A DNA stretch of 21,980 nucleotides from a virus: IMG/VR virus record IMGVR_UViG_3300042987_000276, positions 1 to 21,980 of that record. The stretch is one strand, 5' to 3'. The position numbers were made by a program, and so were the translations under genes. The notes beneath the pieces are model-generated. The model was given only the letters and a program-made list of their open reading frames with translations, did no database searches and had not been told where the DNA came from. Below are positions 16,309 through 21,980 of the stretch, piece after piece (the stretch's first letter is position 1; each line of letters opens with the position of its first letter).

Positions 16309-16683
16309 TCACGATTTGATAAACAAATCCCAAGCGGCCTCGCGGTCTTCGGGGCTTACATTTCGCCCGACTACGCGGTTAATTGCCGAGGCTTTGGGCG
16401 TTCCATCTGCTTTAAAGTCTTCCGGGTCGCCCACTTCGCAGAGCTTTTCGATCCCGGTCATCACGTCATCGAGGCTTTTTACTTCCTCAATTTCGTCAAC
16501 ATTCGGATTTTCTTTGGACACAGGGGGTGCTGCCTTGGGTTCAGAACCCACTTGACGTGCCCCAAGTTGGAGGGCGATGAGGCCGATCTCGTCGGACACC
16601 TCGCGATCCTCGCCAGGAAAAAACAGAACTACTGCGCCACTAAGCGTGGCAACTCGAATCTCTTTATCGGAGACAACCTTCAC
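16309..16683 (-). CDS. Hypothetical head protein, 124 aa
   Basis: An acidic protein of 124 aa directly after the capsid gene. The N-terminal 45 residues look like a small beta domain (MKVVSDKEIRVATLSGAVVLF and on). A Pro/Glu/Asn-rich linker follows, then a C-terminal helical domain with FKADGTPKASAINRVVGRNVSPEDREAAWDLF, a pattern I have seen in uncharacterised phage proteins at this position. A head-completion or decoration role is possible from context only. The start is GTG at 16683 with AGGAG 5 nt upstream; that site lies between the capsid hairpin and this gene. The stop TGA runs into the ribosome binding site of the next gene (TGAGGTAGGCC). Confidence 0.75.
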   Translation of the reverse strand: MKVVSDKEIRVATLSGAVVLFFPGEDREVSDEIGLIALQLGARQVGSEPKAAPPVSKENPNVDEIEEVKSLDDVMTGIEKLCEVGDPEDFKADGTPKASAINRVVGRNVSPEDREAAWDLFIKS

Positions 16684-16703
16684 GAGTGCTCCTCGTCAGA
16701 AGT

Positions 16704-16731
16704 GGGGGCCCCCTCCGAAGAGAGGGCCCCC
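16704..16731 (-). terminator. GC-rich UUCG hairpin after the capsid gene
   Basis: A 12-bp inverted repeat with a four-base loop. As RNA from the minus strand the stem is GGGGGCCCUCUC with GAGGGGGCCCCC, one G:U pair, closed by C(UUCG)G, an exceptionally stable tetraloop. It starts 8 nt after the capsid stop. No U-run follows; the next bases are ACUUCUGACGAGGAG, the ribosome binding site of the next gene. It is therefore better read as an attenuator, a processing site or a 3'-end protector of capsid mRNA than as a full terminator. Confidence 0.6.
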
Positions 16732-16739
16732 TATGCGGC

Positions 16740-17882
16740 TTACTGCGCGGTATCGAGCGCGATCACGCCGAAGTCCTGGACGGACCCGTTGTAATCGGCC
16801 TGATACTTCGGCTTACGGAGACCAAAGATCTTACCAATCGAGATACCAGACTGGTTCTGGTAGTCGAAGGTGTCTTCCACGATCTCAGGCATGCCGATGT
16901 CGGCCATCGCGAGAGCCTGCGCACCACAGAACAGAGCACGCGCGCCAATAACGTTGGCATTCGCACCCCACTTGTAGCCAGCAGCGCCAGCGTTCGCCGC
17001 AGTGCCAGTGGTCGCGCCAGCGGTGTTAAACACATGGCGGAACTCGTGCACCATCACGCCGTCGACCATCAGCGAGCTCGAGCCAGCGAAGAGCTGGTTG
17101 CTCGGACCACGCACCGCCGCGTTACGCACGTTGGCGAGGAAGTCCGAATCGAGCTTGAGCGAGGCCATCTGCTGCGGGGTTACGAAGAGGTGGAACACCT
17201 CGTCGTTACCGGCAGAGCGGATGCCACGGATGTAGTTGTCCTTGGCATAGGCCTTGAGGTCAACGATGTGGCGATAAGCCAGCTTGTCCGAAGCCGTCAC
17301 AGCGGTCGTGTCGCCGGCAACGATGCTCGTGCCAGAAACACGGCGGTGGCGAGCGCCGGTCGGAGCCGACACGTCAGACGCGAACTCGAGGTTCGACAGG
17401 TTCTGGCCGGCGCTCAGGACCGAGCGGAGACCGCCGTTGGTCTTGTGCGTATAGGCCACACCAGCGAGGGTGAGGAACGCGAGCTGGTCCATGCGGTCAG
17501 CCATCGCGTACGCGAGGGCGTCACGGCTCTGCTCACGGAAGTTCACCACGCTCTTCTGATCCGCGAGGCGGCCGGCAATGCGGTTCGCGAAGCGGAGCTG
17601 GTCGAGCTCGATGGTGATGTCGTAAGCGCGGAGCGCCTCTTCGTTACCCTCGAGGGTGCTGTCGCCGGTCACGCCGTCGCCGCTCATATCGGCGAGGAGG
17701 GTGATGACGGCCTTCGTGCCCTTGTCGGACTTCGTCAACTCAGTGACGCGCTGAATCATCGCATTCGAACCCGAACCAGCGAACTGGTTCACGAACGACA
17801 TATTGCGGGCAACCCGCCAGAAATCGCGGCTCCAGGCAGTGAGCTGTTCACTGGTCAGTGCCGCAAAGTTAGTAAGAGCCAT
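16740..17882 (-). CDS. Major capsid protein, N4-gp56 family
   Basis: The 380-aa shell protein. The opening MALTNFAALTSEQLTAWSRD and the later phrases (LDQLRFANRIAGRLADQ, the MADRMDQLAFLTLAGV helix, VFHLFVTPQQMASLKLD, VMVHEFRHVFNT, GARALFCGAQALAMADIG) match the N4-gp56 type of HK97-fold capsid protein used by many podoviruses. Length is normal for the family. I see no N-terminal extension that would act as a built-in scaffold, in line with the separate scaffold gene. AAAGGAG lies 7 nt before the ATG, one of the best ribosome binding sites in the window, as expected for the most abundant virion protein. The gene is GC-rich (38 of 60 bases in the line at 17161). It is preceded by the structured leader and followed by a strong hairpin. 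Confidence 0.95.
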   Translation of the reverse strand: MALTNFAALTSEQLTAWSRDFWRVARNMSFVNQFAGSGSNAMIQRVTELTKSDKGTKAVITLLADMSGDGVTGDSTLEGNEEALRAYDITIELDQLRFANRIAGRLADQKSVVNFREQSRDALAYAMADRMDQLAFLTLAGVAYTHKTNGGLRSVLSAGQNLSNLEFASDVSAPTGARHRRVSGTSIVAGDTTAVTASDKLAYRHIVDLKAYAKDNYIRGIRSAGNDEVFHLFVTPQQMASLKLDSDFLANVRNAAVRGPSNQLFAGSSSLMVDGVMVHEFRHVFNTAGATTGTAANAGAAGYKWGANANVIGARALFCGAQALAMADIGMPEIVEDTFDYQNQSGISIGKIFGLRKPKYQADYNGSVQDFGVIALDTAQ

Positions 17883-17945
17883 TTGGCTTCTCCTTTAAAT
17901 TGCGTTAACCAAAACCCGTACCGCACTATGCAATACGAGCAACAC

Positions 17946-18100
17946 AGCCGACTTCTTTGGTGCGGCTAACCCGTTCCCCCGTATCGTGGGGGCCCGACTT
18001 AGCGCGTGTTCACGAGACGCGATCTCGGCGGGTTTAACGCCTACGCAGGCGAAGATCGAACGTTTTTTACGTGTGCGACACGGCCGAGTATCGTCTCGGC
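17946..18100 (-). other. Structured leader with six hairpins upstream of the capsid gene
   Basis: This is the core of the 271-nt gap between the 60-aa gene and the capsid gene. Reading down the minus strand there are six inverted repeats: 18100-18083 (6-bp stem GCCGAG), 18082-18070 (CGTGT, 3-nt loop, then GTAAAAAACG), 18051-18038 (CGCCT, 4-nt loop), 18027-18013 (CGAGA, 5-nt loop), 17992-17976 (five G:C pairs, 7-nt loop) and 17967-17946 (AGCCG, 12-nt loop). I see no open frame with a credible start. None of the hairpins has a clear U-run, so a leader or processing role fits better than simple termination. The AT-rich stretch after it leads into AAAGGAG just before the capsid ATG. Confidence 0.5.
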
Positions 18101-18128
18101 GGACGAGTTCAGTTGTAGATTAGCAACA

Positions 18129-18157
18129 CTAATACTAGTTCGCAACAGTCATATCAA
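18129..18157 (-). promoter_or_regulatory. Candidate sigma70-type promoter for the capsid gene
   Basis: On the minus strand TTGATA (18157-18152) is followed after exactly 17 bases by TATTAG (18134-18129): five of six matches to the -35 consensus and four of six to the -10. A transcript would start near 18121 and carry a leader of about 240 nt before the capsid ATG. The -35 hexamer overlaps the stop codon of the upstream gene. The surrounding DNA is noticeably more AT-rich than the genes on either side. This is a consensus match by eye, not proof of activity. Confidence 0.45.
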
Positions 18158-18336
18158 TTCTTTCGCATCTTTCGAAGAGTCAGTGCAAGACGAGCCCGTT
18201 GACCCGTCTTGCCCGACTTCTTGGCGGCGGCTTGGAGTTTCTTAACGGGGATTGTCTCCCCTTTCTTGACCCCCATGGACCGCCGCAGAGCACCTGGCTT
18301 CTTAATCGCGTCCTGGATCCAGTTGCTCTTAGCCAT
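18154..18336 (-). CDS. Small basic phage protein, 60 aa
   Basis: A 60-aa protein starting MAKSNWIQDAIKKPGALRRS and ending LALTLRKMRKN, with about 18 Lys/Arg and 2 acidic residues. The phrases KKPGALRRSMGVKKG and QRARLALTLRKM are ones I know from many short uncharacterised phage proteins near the capsid gene, so it is a real, conserved family of unknown function. It is likely helical with a basic C-terminal helix. It is the last of four consecutive tiny basic genes. The -35 element of the candidate capsid promoter overlaps its stop codon. A DNA-binding or capsid-lumen role is inference from charge and position. Confidence 0.82.
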   Translation of the reverse strand: MAKSNWIQDAIKKPGALRRSMGVKKGETIPVKKLQAAAKKSGKTGQRARLALTLRKMRKN

Positions 18337-18338
18337 GG

Positions 18339-18464
18339 TTAGTACATCCCCATGCCTTTCTTCGCAGCCTTCTTGGGGGCCTTCTTGCTCCCCCCGTGTT
18401 TCTTGCCGGGCATCATGGAACCGTCCGGCATCTTATGCATCGGGCCCTTTGCTTTCTTCTTCAT
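18339..18464 (-). CDS. Tiny Lys/Met-rich basic protein, 41 aa
   Basis: A 41-aa product with 13 Lys, 7 Met and 2 His but only one acidic residue, beginning MKKKAKGPMHKMPDG and ending GMGMY. A near-perfect ribosome binding site, AAAGGAGG, lies 9 nt before the ATG, inside the end of the preceding gene, and the ATG overlaps that gene's stop as ATGA. The strong site argues that this tiny frame is translated at high level. The Met, His and Lys pattern is unlike its neighbours and could suit binding of nucleic acid or possibly metal; neither is shown. The next gene starts 2 nt after the stop. Low complexity means homology searches may miss it. Confidence 0.7.
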   Translation of the reverse strand: MKKKAKGPMHKMPDGSMMPGKKHGGSKKAPKKAAKKGMGMY

Positions 18465-18619
18465 CGCTTCTTGCCTCCTTTGGCAGTTTTTGCAGCCGCT
18501 CGGAAGTTAGCTGCAGTAGGGGCTCCTTTGGAGCCGGGTTTACGCATCTTCTCGCCGCTGCCCGCCGCGATGCGGGCCCTCTTGCGGCGAATGTTTTCGT
18601 ACAAGCCTGTCTTAGCCAT
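18461..18619 (-). CDS. Small basic phage protein, 52 aa
   Basis: A short gene found by reading the minus strand. The 52-aa product starts MAKTGLYENIRRKRARIAAG and ends with Lys and Arg. I count 16 Lys/Arg and 2 Glu. The phrase SGEKMRKPGSKGAPT is one I recognise from small uncharacterised proteins common next to capsid genes in phages of this type. The start ATG shares its A with the stop of the 94-aa gene (TGATG) and its own stop overlaps the next start as ATGA. Its frame is clearly selected, since start, stop and overlap all fit the operon pattern. Function is unknown; nucleic-acid binding is plausible from charge alone. Confidence 0.78.
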   Translation of the reverse strand: MAKTGLYENIRRKRARIAAGSGEKMRKPGSKGAPTAANFRAAAKTAKGGKKR

Positions 18620-18903
18620 CACCACTTCACCTTGTCAGCCCAATAAGCGGCCGACATTTTGCCTTTAGCGATGTTCTTGGCGTGGCGCGCCTTGAACGAC
18701 TCCCGGCGGTTACGGTAGGCCTCGGACTCCCCCTGTTTACGGGGTGAGCCGCTGACGCCTTGCTGTCCAAACCGGATGGTTTTCACCTGGTCGCCCGACT
18801 TAGCCACGACAACGTGGCTCTTGGTCGGATGACTGGGGGTCCGCTTCGGCTTGTTGTAGCCCGACACTCCGGCTCGGGCGAGCCTTGGGTCGCGGCCAGC
18901 CAT
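18619..18903 (-). CDS. Small basic phage protein, 94 aa
   Basis: Function unknown. The protein is 94 aa and strongly basic, with about 22 Lys/Arg against 6 Asp/Glu. The middle has a beta-like stretch (SHVVVAKSGDQVKTIRFGQQG) and the C-terminus a compact segment with aromatic residues (SFKARHAKNIAKGKMSAAYWADKVKW split by a Lys/Gly turn). I recognise this C-terminal pattern from uncharacterised proteins of other tailed phages, but no function is known to me. It overlaps the scaffold stop by one base (TGATG) and is followed by another TGATG, so it is translationally coupled on both sides. Its place between scaffold and capsid suggests a role in head assembly or DNA condensation; that is inference. 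Confidence 0.8.
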   Translation of the reverse strand: MAGRDPRLARAGVSGYNKPKRTPSHPTKSHVVVAKSGDQVKTIRFGQQGVSGSPRKQGESEAYRNRRESFKARHAKNIAKGKMSAAYWADKVKW

Positions 18904-19904
18904 CAGATGACGTCTCCGCGCAAGCGCTTCAAGGTCGCAGCGGGGAGGGCGTTGAATTCATCCTCGGTCAGCGTCGAAATGTCGAAGGCCTTCTCCCCAC
19001 GGGCGGCAGAGCTCTCTCCGGGCATCTCTGGCGGCTGAGATTCAGCAGCCTTCAGCTTGCGGGCGACCTCAGCGCGCTTTTTGGCGACCTCGTCGACCGT
19101 AGACTTCGGCGTCGCCGTGGGCGCCGCAAGAGCCGGCTCCGAAGAGCCACCCATATCGACCAGGCCGTACTCGCGGATAACAAATTTTGCCGCCTTCGAC
19201 AGCGCCGCGACGGGGTTTTCGCCCTTCACAATGAAAGCATCCCGCAGGTCGATGACCTCTTGGGTGTACTTTTCATTGAATTCGGTACTCGACCGGTCAA
19301 ATACCGGGAAAGTGTTCTCGAGCTCAGCTGCTGCCTGCTGCAACGCGGACATCTGCTGGCTCTGAGTGACCTTTTGCTCGACTTTTTGAGTCAGTTCAAA
19401 CTCAAGCTGAGTCCGTTCGGCCTTGCGAATCTCGGCTCGGAGCGCGGCAGCCTTCTCGTGCTGCCCATCGAGCACCATATTCTGGTACTCGACCTCTTTC
19501 GCCGCAAAATCGTATGAGTCTGGCGCTGTTTCCGCCGCAGTTTTTGCGGCCATTAGGTCATCGAGCTGCTTTTGAAGCGCCTTCTGCTTCGCCAACACCT
19601 CGTCGAGGCGAGCCTTAGGCACCATCTTCTGCTTAGGCTCAGGTTCCGGGGCCTTTTTGACCTCAACTTCCGGAACTTCCGCAGCTGGTTCCGGAATAAC
19701 CGGCTCAACCGCAGCCTTTTCAGGCTCAATTACTGGTGTTTCTGGGGCCTCGGCGACCGGTTCCGTGGCCGGTTCCGCTTGAACCTCGGCCTTCGGCTCC
19801 TGGCCGAGACCAAAATTGAAGTCAAAAGCCTGTTCGGGCGGGGCTTCAGTCGGGTCTGCACCCGGCATAGCCTCGAAAACAACGTCCTTCTTATCATCAG
19901 CCAT
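18903..19904 (-). CDS. Capsid scaffolding protein
   Basis: This protein of about 333 aa would guide assembly of the capsid protein into the procapsid and then leave. It is acidic and low in complexity at the front: residues 35 to 105 are rich in Pro, Glu, Ala and Val. Charged helical segments with coiled-coil character follow (about 105-130 and 150-190), rich in Gln, Lys and Glu. The C-terminus contains a conserved-looking acidic then basic segment (TEDEFNALPAATLKRLRGD), as expected for a coat-binding end. It lies between portal and capsid genes, the usual scaffold position. I chose the ATG at 19904 because AGGAG lies 7 nt upstream; a TTG two codons earlier (19910) has worse spacing. Its stop overlaps the next start as TGATG. 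No protease motif is visible. Confidence 0.85.
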   Translation of the reverse strand: MADDKKDVVFEAMPGADPTEAPPEQAFDFNFGLGQEPKAEVQAEPATEPVAEAPETPVIEPEKAAVEPVIPEPAAEVPEVEVKKAPEPEPKQKMVPKARLDEVLAKQKALQKQLDDLMAAKTAAETAPDSYDFAAKEVEYQNMVLDGQHEKAAALRAEIRKAERTQLEFELTQKVEQKVTQSQQMSALQQAAAELENTFPVFDRSSTEFNEKYTQEVIDLRDAFIVKGENPVAALSKAAKFVIREYGLVDMGGSSEPALAAPTATPKSTVDEVAKKRAEVARKLKAAESQPPEMPGESSAARGEKAFDISTLTEDEFNALPAATLKRLRGDVI

Positions 19905-19914
19905 AGTCAATCTC

Positions 19915-21980
19915 CTATTGTGGCGTCATAGGCCGCACGTTTGAGGTCTGGATAGGGCGCGGCGTACCCTGGTTCTGCGTCTTGGCGCTTGTCTGCATGA
20001 CCGTTGCTGCAATACGAGTCGCTGCTGCAGTCTGCTGCTGGCTACGACGCGTTTCGTTGGTGAGCGATGCAAGCTCACGCCGCAGCTCGAGCTCGCGCTC
20101 CTTGAGAGCGATCTGAGTCTGCAGCTCCTGCATTTTGATCTGCGGCTGAACGTCGGCAACGTCCTGAACTTTGGCGATGTTGACGGCTGCTTCGGTCTGC
20201 AGCTTCTGAACTTCCGCCTGCAGTTTGGCCAGCGTAAGCTGAACCTGCTGCATGGCGAGCTCTGCCTGCATCGCGTTGGCTTCCATCTGCTCCGGAGTCT
20301 GCTCGACACCAGTCGCCATGCGGATGCGCTTGGCAAGCTCACCCTTACGGGCGAGGTGGCTGTACTCAATGATTGCGTCGTCCGGGATAGCCACGCCAAC
20401 CTGACGCAGATTGAGCGCCTCGGCGAACTGCATCTCGTCGAACGAATCGCGCGCCGGAGCGGTGGAGACAATTACGTCGTACTCGCCAAGCGTCAAATCA
20501 TTGACCACCCGGCCTTCGGGCGTCATCTGATTGACGACCAGCGGCTCACGCGGCTTCATCGGATCACTTTCATTCGTGATCTGAATGACGCGTTGCTCGG
20601 TGTAGAAACGCTGAACCAGGTTCAGCACCTTCTCGGCCAGGTACTGCCGCGTCTTACGCAGATTGTCGAGCGGCACCTGGATCATGATCACGCCGCGATT
20701 CTGCTTCGCCTGAATGGCGATGCCAGACACCTCGGCGCCATCTGACCCAAGCATCGAGTCATTAACACCACTGATGGTCTTGATGTTAAGCGCAGCCTTC
20801 TGGCTGATACGGTCGAGACCTGTCGGAATCTGGTTGGGCTGAATCTTGAGCGGCGGCTGCGAGCCACGGTTGTACTCGAGCACGAGCCCCGTCTCTGCGC
20901 CATGTTCCTCTAGATCGTCAGCAGTCATGCCAACAAGTGAACCGCTCTCAACCATCCAGCCGCTGTTGGCGGTGGTGTTGACGATGTGCAGCTCCTGGCT
21001 CGCGATCTTGTTCAGCTGCTCCTGCGGAGACAGGAGGTTGCGCACCATGCCGAAGGGACGCCCTCGGCGGAAGTACGCAAAGTAGGGGACCAGCGTGAAG
21101 TCCTCATACGGTGACCAGTCGTCGTGAAGAACGATCTTGTCGCAGGTTACGGTCCAGCGGACCTTGCGCTTGATCTTACTAATTATCCCGAGACCGTACT
21201 GCTTGGCAAACTTCTTCGCCTTCTGCTCCGTCCAGTCCTCAGGGACCTCGCGCTGATCGCCCGTGTTCGGGTCGACAAAGAAATCTGCGCGGCCCATCTT
21301 GCGGTACTGCCGCTCGATGACACGAAGCGCTTTGATGTTGCGGTAGTCGTCCTTGCCGGGGATCGCTGCGCCCAGGTAGTCCTGGGACGTGTCAGTCTTG
21401 CCGTAGCGAGTCTCTTCGTATTCGATCGAGTCGCGACCGAAGCCGTTGCCATTCTCGGCGACGAACCGTAGCGCTTCGGCTTTGTCTGCGCCGTAGAGCT
21501 CCTCGATCTCGTCGAGGGTCATCCATTTAGTTTCGAAGACCTCGTTCCATGTCTTAGGATCGTACTCCTTGGCATCCGGGTCGACGAGGATGTCTATCGG
21601 GTCTTTAGCCGTGATACGTACTTCGCCCTCTACGTGATCGCTGAAGTCCATGCGGACATCGAAGTACCCGCGACCGTCCATGATGAGGCCATCGCTGAAC
21701 ACCTGCTGCTCGACCCAGTCGAGCTTGTTGTTGTCCGCGATCTGCATGTAGAGCTTGGTCAGTACGACCGCCACGTCCTGATCACCGCCACGGCGCGGCT
21801 TGAACTGAATGTCAGCACGGCGCGTGGACTGTTCTCCGAGGACCGTGTTCACGGTCGGGAGAATGGTGTTGATGGTCAGTGCCGGACGGCCCTCGGCCTC
21901 CAGCTTGGAGAGATCAGCCGTGTCCCACTGGTCGCCGCGATAGAACGCGTCGCACTTCTTGGCCATCTCGACGTACTGCA
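19915..21980 (-). CDS. Portal protein, P22-like, N-terminus cut by window edge
   Basis: This is the dodecameric portal that sits at one capsid vertex, docks the terminase and forms the DNA channel. The frame is open to the right edge: codons for Q-Y-V-E precede the Met at 21966, so that Met is probably internal and the true start lies outside the window. Near the visible N-terminus is FYRGDQW, a signature of P22-type portals, followed by the typical stretch PALTINTILPTVNTVLGEQ. The middle holds the wing and stem region. The last 120 or so residues are a Gln/Glu/Ala-rich helical segment with coiled-coil character, like the P22 portal barrel, ending MTPQ. It lies just upstream of the scaffold gene with a 10-nt gap. 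The large terminase is not in view and is expected beyond the edge. I am confident of the family, not of the full length. Confidence 0.93.
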   Translation of the reverse strand, partial: QYVEMAKKCDAFYRGDQWDTADLSKLEAEGRPALTINTILPTVNTVLGEQSTRRADIQFKPRRGGDQDVAVVLTKLYMQIADNNKLDWVEQQVFSDGLIMDGRGYFDVRMDFSDHVEGEVRITAKDPIDILVDPDAKEYDPKTWNEVFETKWMTLDEIEELYGADKAEALRFVAENGNGFGRDSIEYEETRYGKTDTSQDYLGAAIPGKDDYRNIKALRVIERQYRKMGRADFFVDPNTGDQREVPEDWTEQKAKKFAKQYGLGIISKIKRKVRWTVTCDKIVLHDDWSPYEDFTLVPYFAYFRRGRPFGMVRNLLSPQEQLNKIASQELHIVNTTANSGWMVESGSLVGMTADDLEEHGAETGLVLEYNRGSQPPLKIQPNQIPTGLDRISQKAALNIKTISGVNDSMLGSDGAEVSGIAIQAKQNRGVIMIQVPLDNLRKTRQYLAEKVLNLVQRFYTEQRVIQITNESDPMKPREPLVVNQMTPEGRVVNDLTLGEYDVIVSTAPARDSFDEMQFAEALNLRQVGVAIPDDAIIEYSHLARKGELAKRIRMATGVEQTPEQMEANAMQAELAMQQVQLTLAKLQAEVQKLQTEAAVNIAKVQDVADVQPQIKMQELQTQIALKERELELRRELASLTNETRRSQQQTAAATRIAATVMQTSAKTQNQGTPRPIQTSNVRPMTPQ

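Noticed and set aside
15386-17969. Long plus-strand open frames (15386-16555 and 16686-17969)
   Set aside because: They lie opposite the capsid and adaptor genes, are rich in Arg, Val and His, and have no recognisable domains or operon context; they are GC-driven shadows.
21950-21966. ATG at 21966 as the portal start
   Set aside because: The frame stays open upstream to the edge and the P22-type portal N-terminal helix should precede FYRGDQW, so this Met is most likely internal.
1-21980. tRNA genes, integrase, attachment sites or insertion sequences
   Set aside because: I saw no cloverleaf, recombinase domain or terminal inverted repeats; the window is a compact structural and lysis operon.

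Overview
The window is a continuous stretch of a tailed double-stranded DNA phage genome (Caudoviricetes), most likely with podovirus-type morphology. Every gene I can support lies on the minus strand, so the late operon is transcribed from position 21980 down to 1. The call rests on a P22-like portal, an N4-gp56-type major capsid protein, a P/E/A-rich scaffold, several internal-virion-like proteins and no tape measure, sheath or major tail tube gene. The lysozyme and the gene-transfer-agent-type holin suggest a Gram-negative, probably proteobacterial, host. I cannot name the host. The gene set resembles uncultured environmental phages more than T7, N4 or P22 themselves. Both edges cut genes: the portal lacks its N-terminus at 21980 and a tail fibre lacks its C-terminus at 1.

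Layout in transcription order. (1) Head module, 21980-16309: portal, scaffold, four tiny strongly basic proteins (94, 52, 41 and 60 aa; the 52 and 41 aa genes were found by reading the sequence), a 271-nt leader with a candidate sigma70-type promoter and a chain of hairpins, the major capsid protein, a GC-rich UUCG hairpin and a 124-aa protein. (2) Connector module, 16300-14509: two probable head-tail adaptors and a GNAT-like small protein. (3) Ejection module, 14512-5346: proteins of 217, about 210, 790 and 1827 aa. The largest carries a zincin metallopeptidase motif (HEIGH) and a C-terminal module like those of large polyvalent phage proteins. (4) Lysis module, 5333-3803: a 50-aa single-span protein (found by reading), a 136-aa two-span protein, a GTA-type holin and a GH24 lysozyme. 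(5) Adhesion module, 3806-1: a possible 25-aa microORF, a BppU-like Ig-type domain protein, a 470-aa protein made of 21 tandem repeats of about 18 residues, a 153-aa conserved virion protein and a classical tail fibre.

The genes are tightly coupled, mostly by ATGA, GTGA or TGATG overlaps, so the window reads as one late operon. The exception is the leader before the capsid gene, which would allow the most abundant protein to be made separately. The portal, scaffold and capsid proteins build the procapsid and the adaptors close it. The four ejection-module proteins are probably packed inside and injected, with the metallopeptidase possibly acting on the cell envelope or on virion proteins. The holin and lysozyme release progeny and the fibre set binds the next host.

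The parts least explained by known phage biology are the 18-residue repeat protein, the four-gene cluster of tiny basic proteins and the structured capsid leader. All family names are from recognition by eye. No database search was run.
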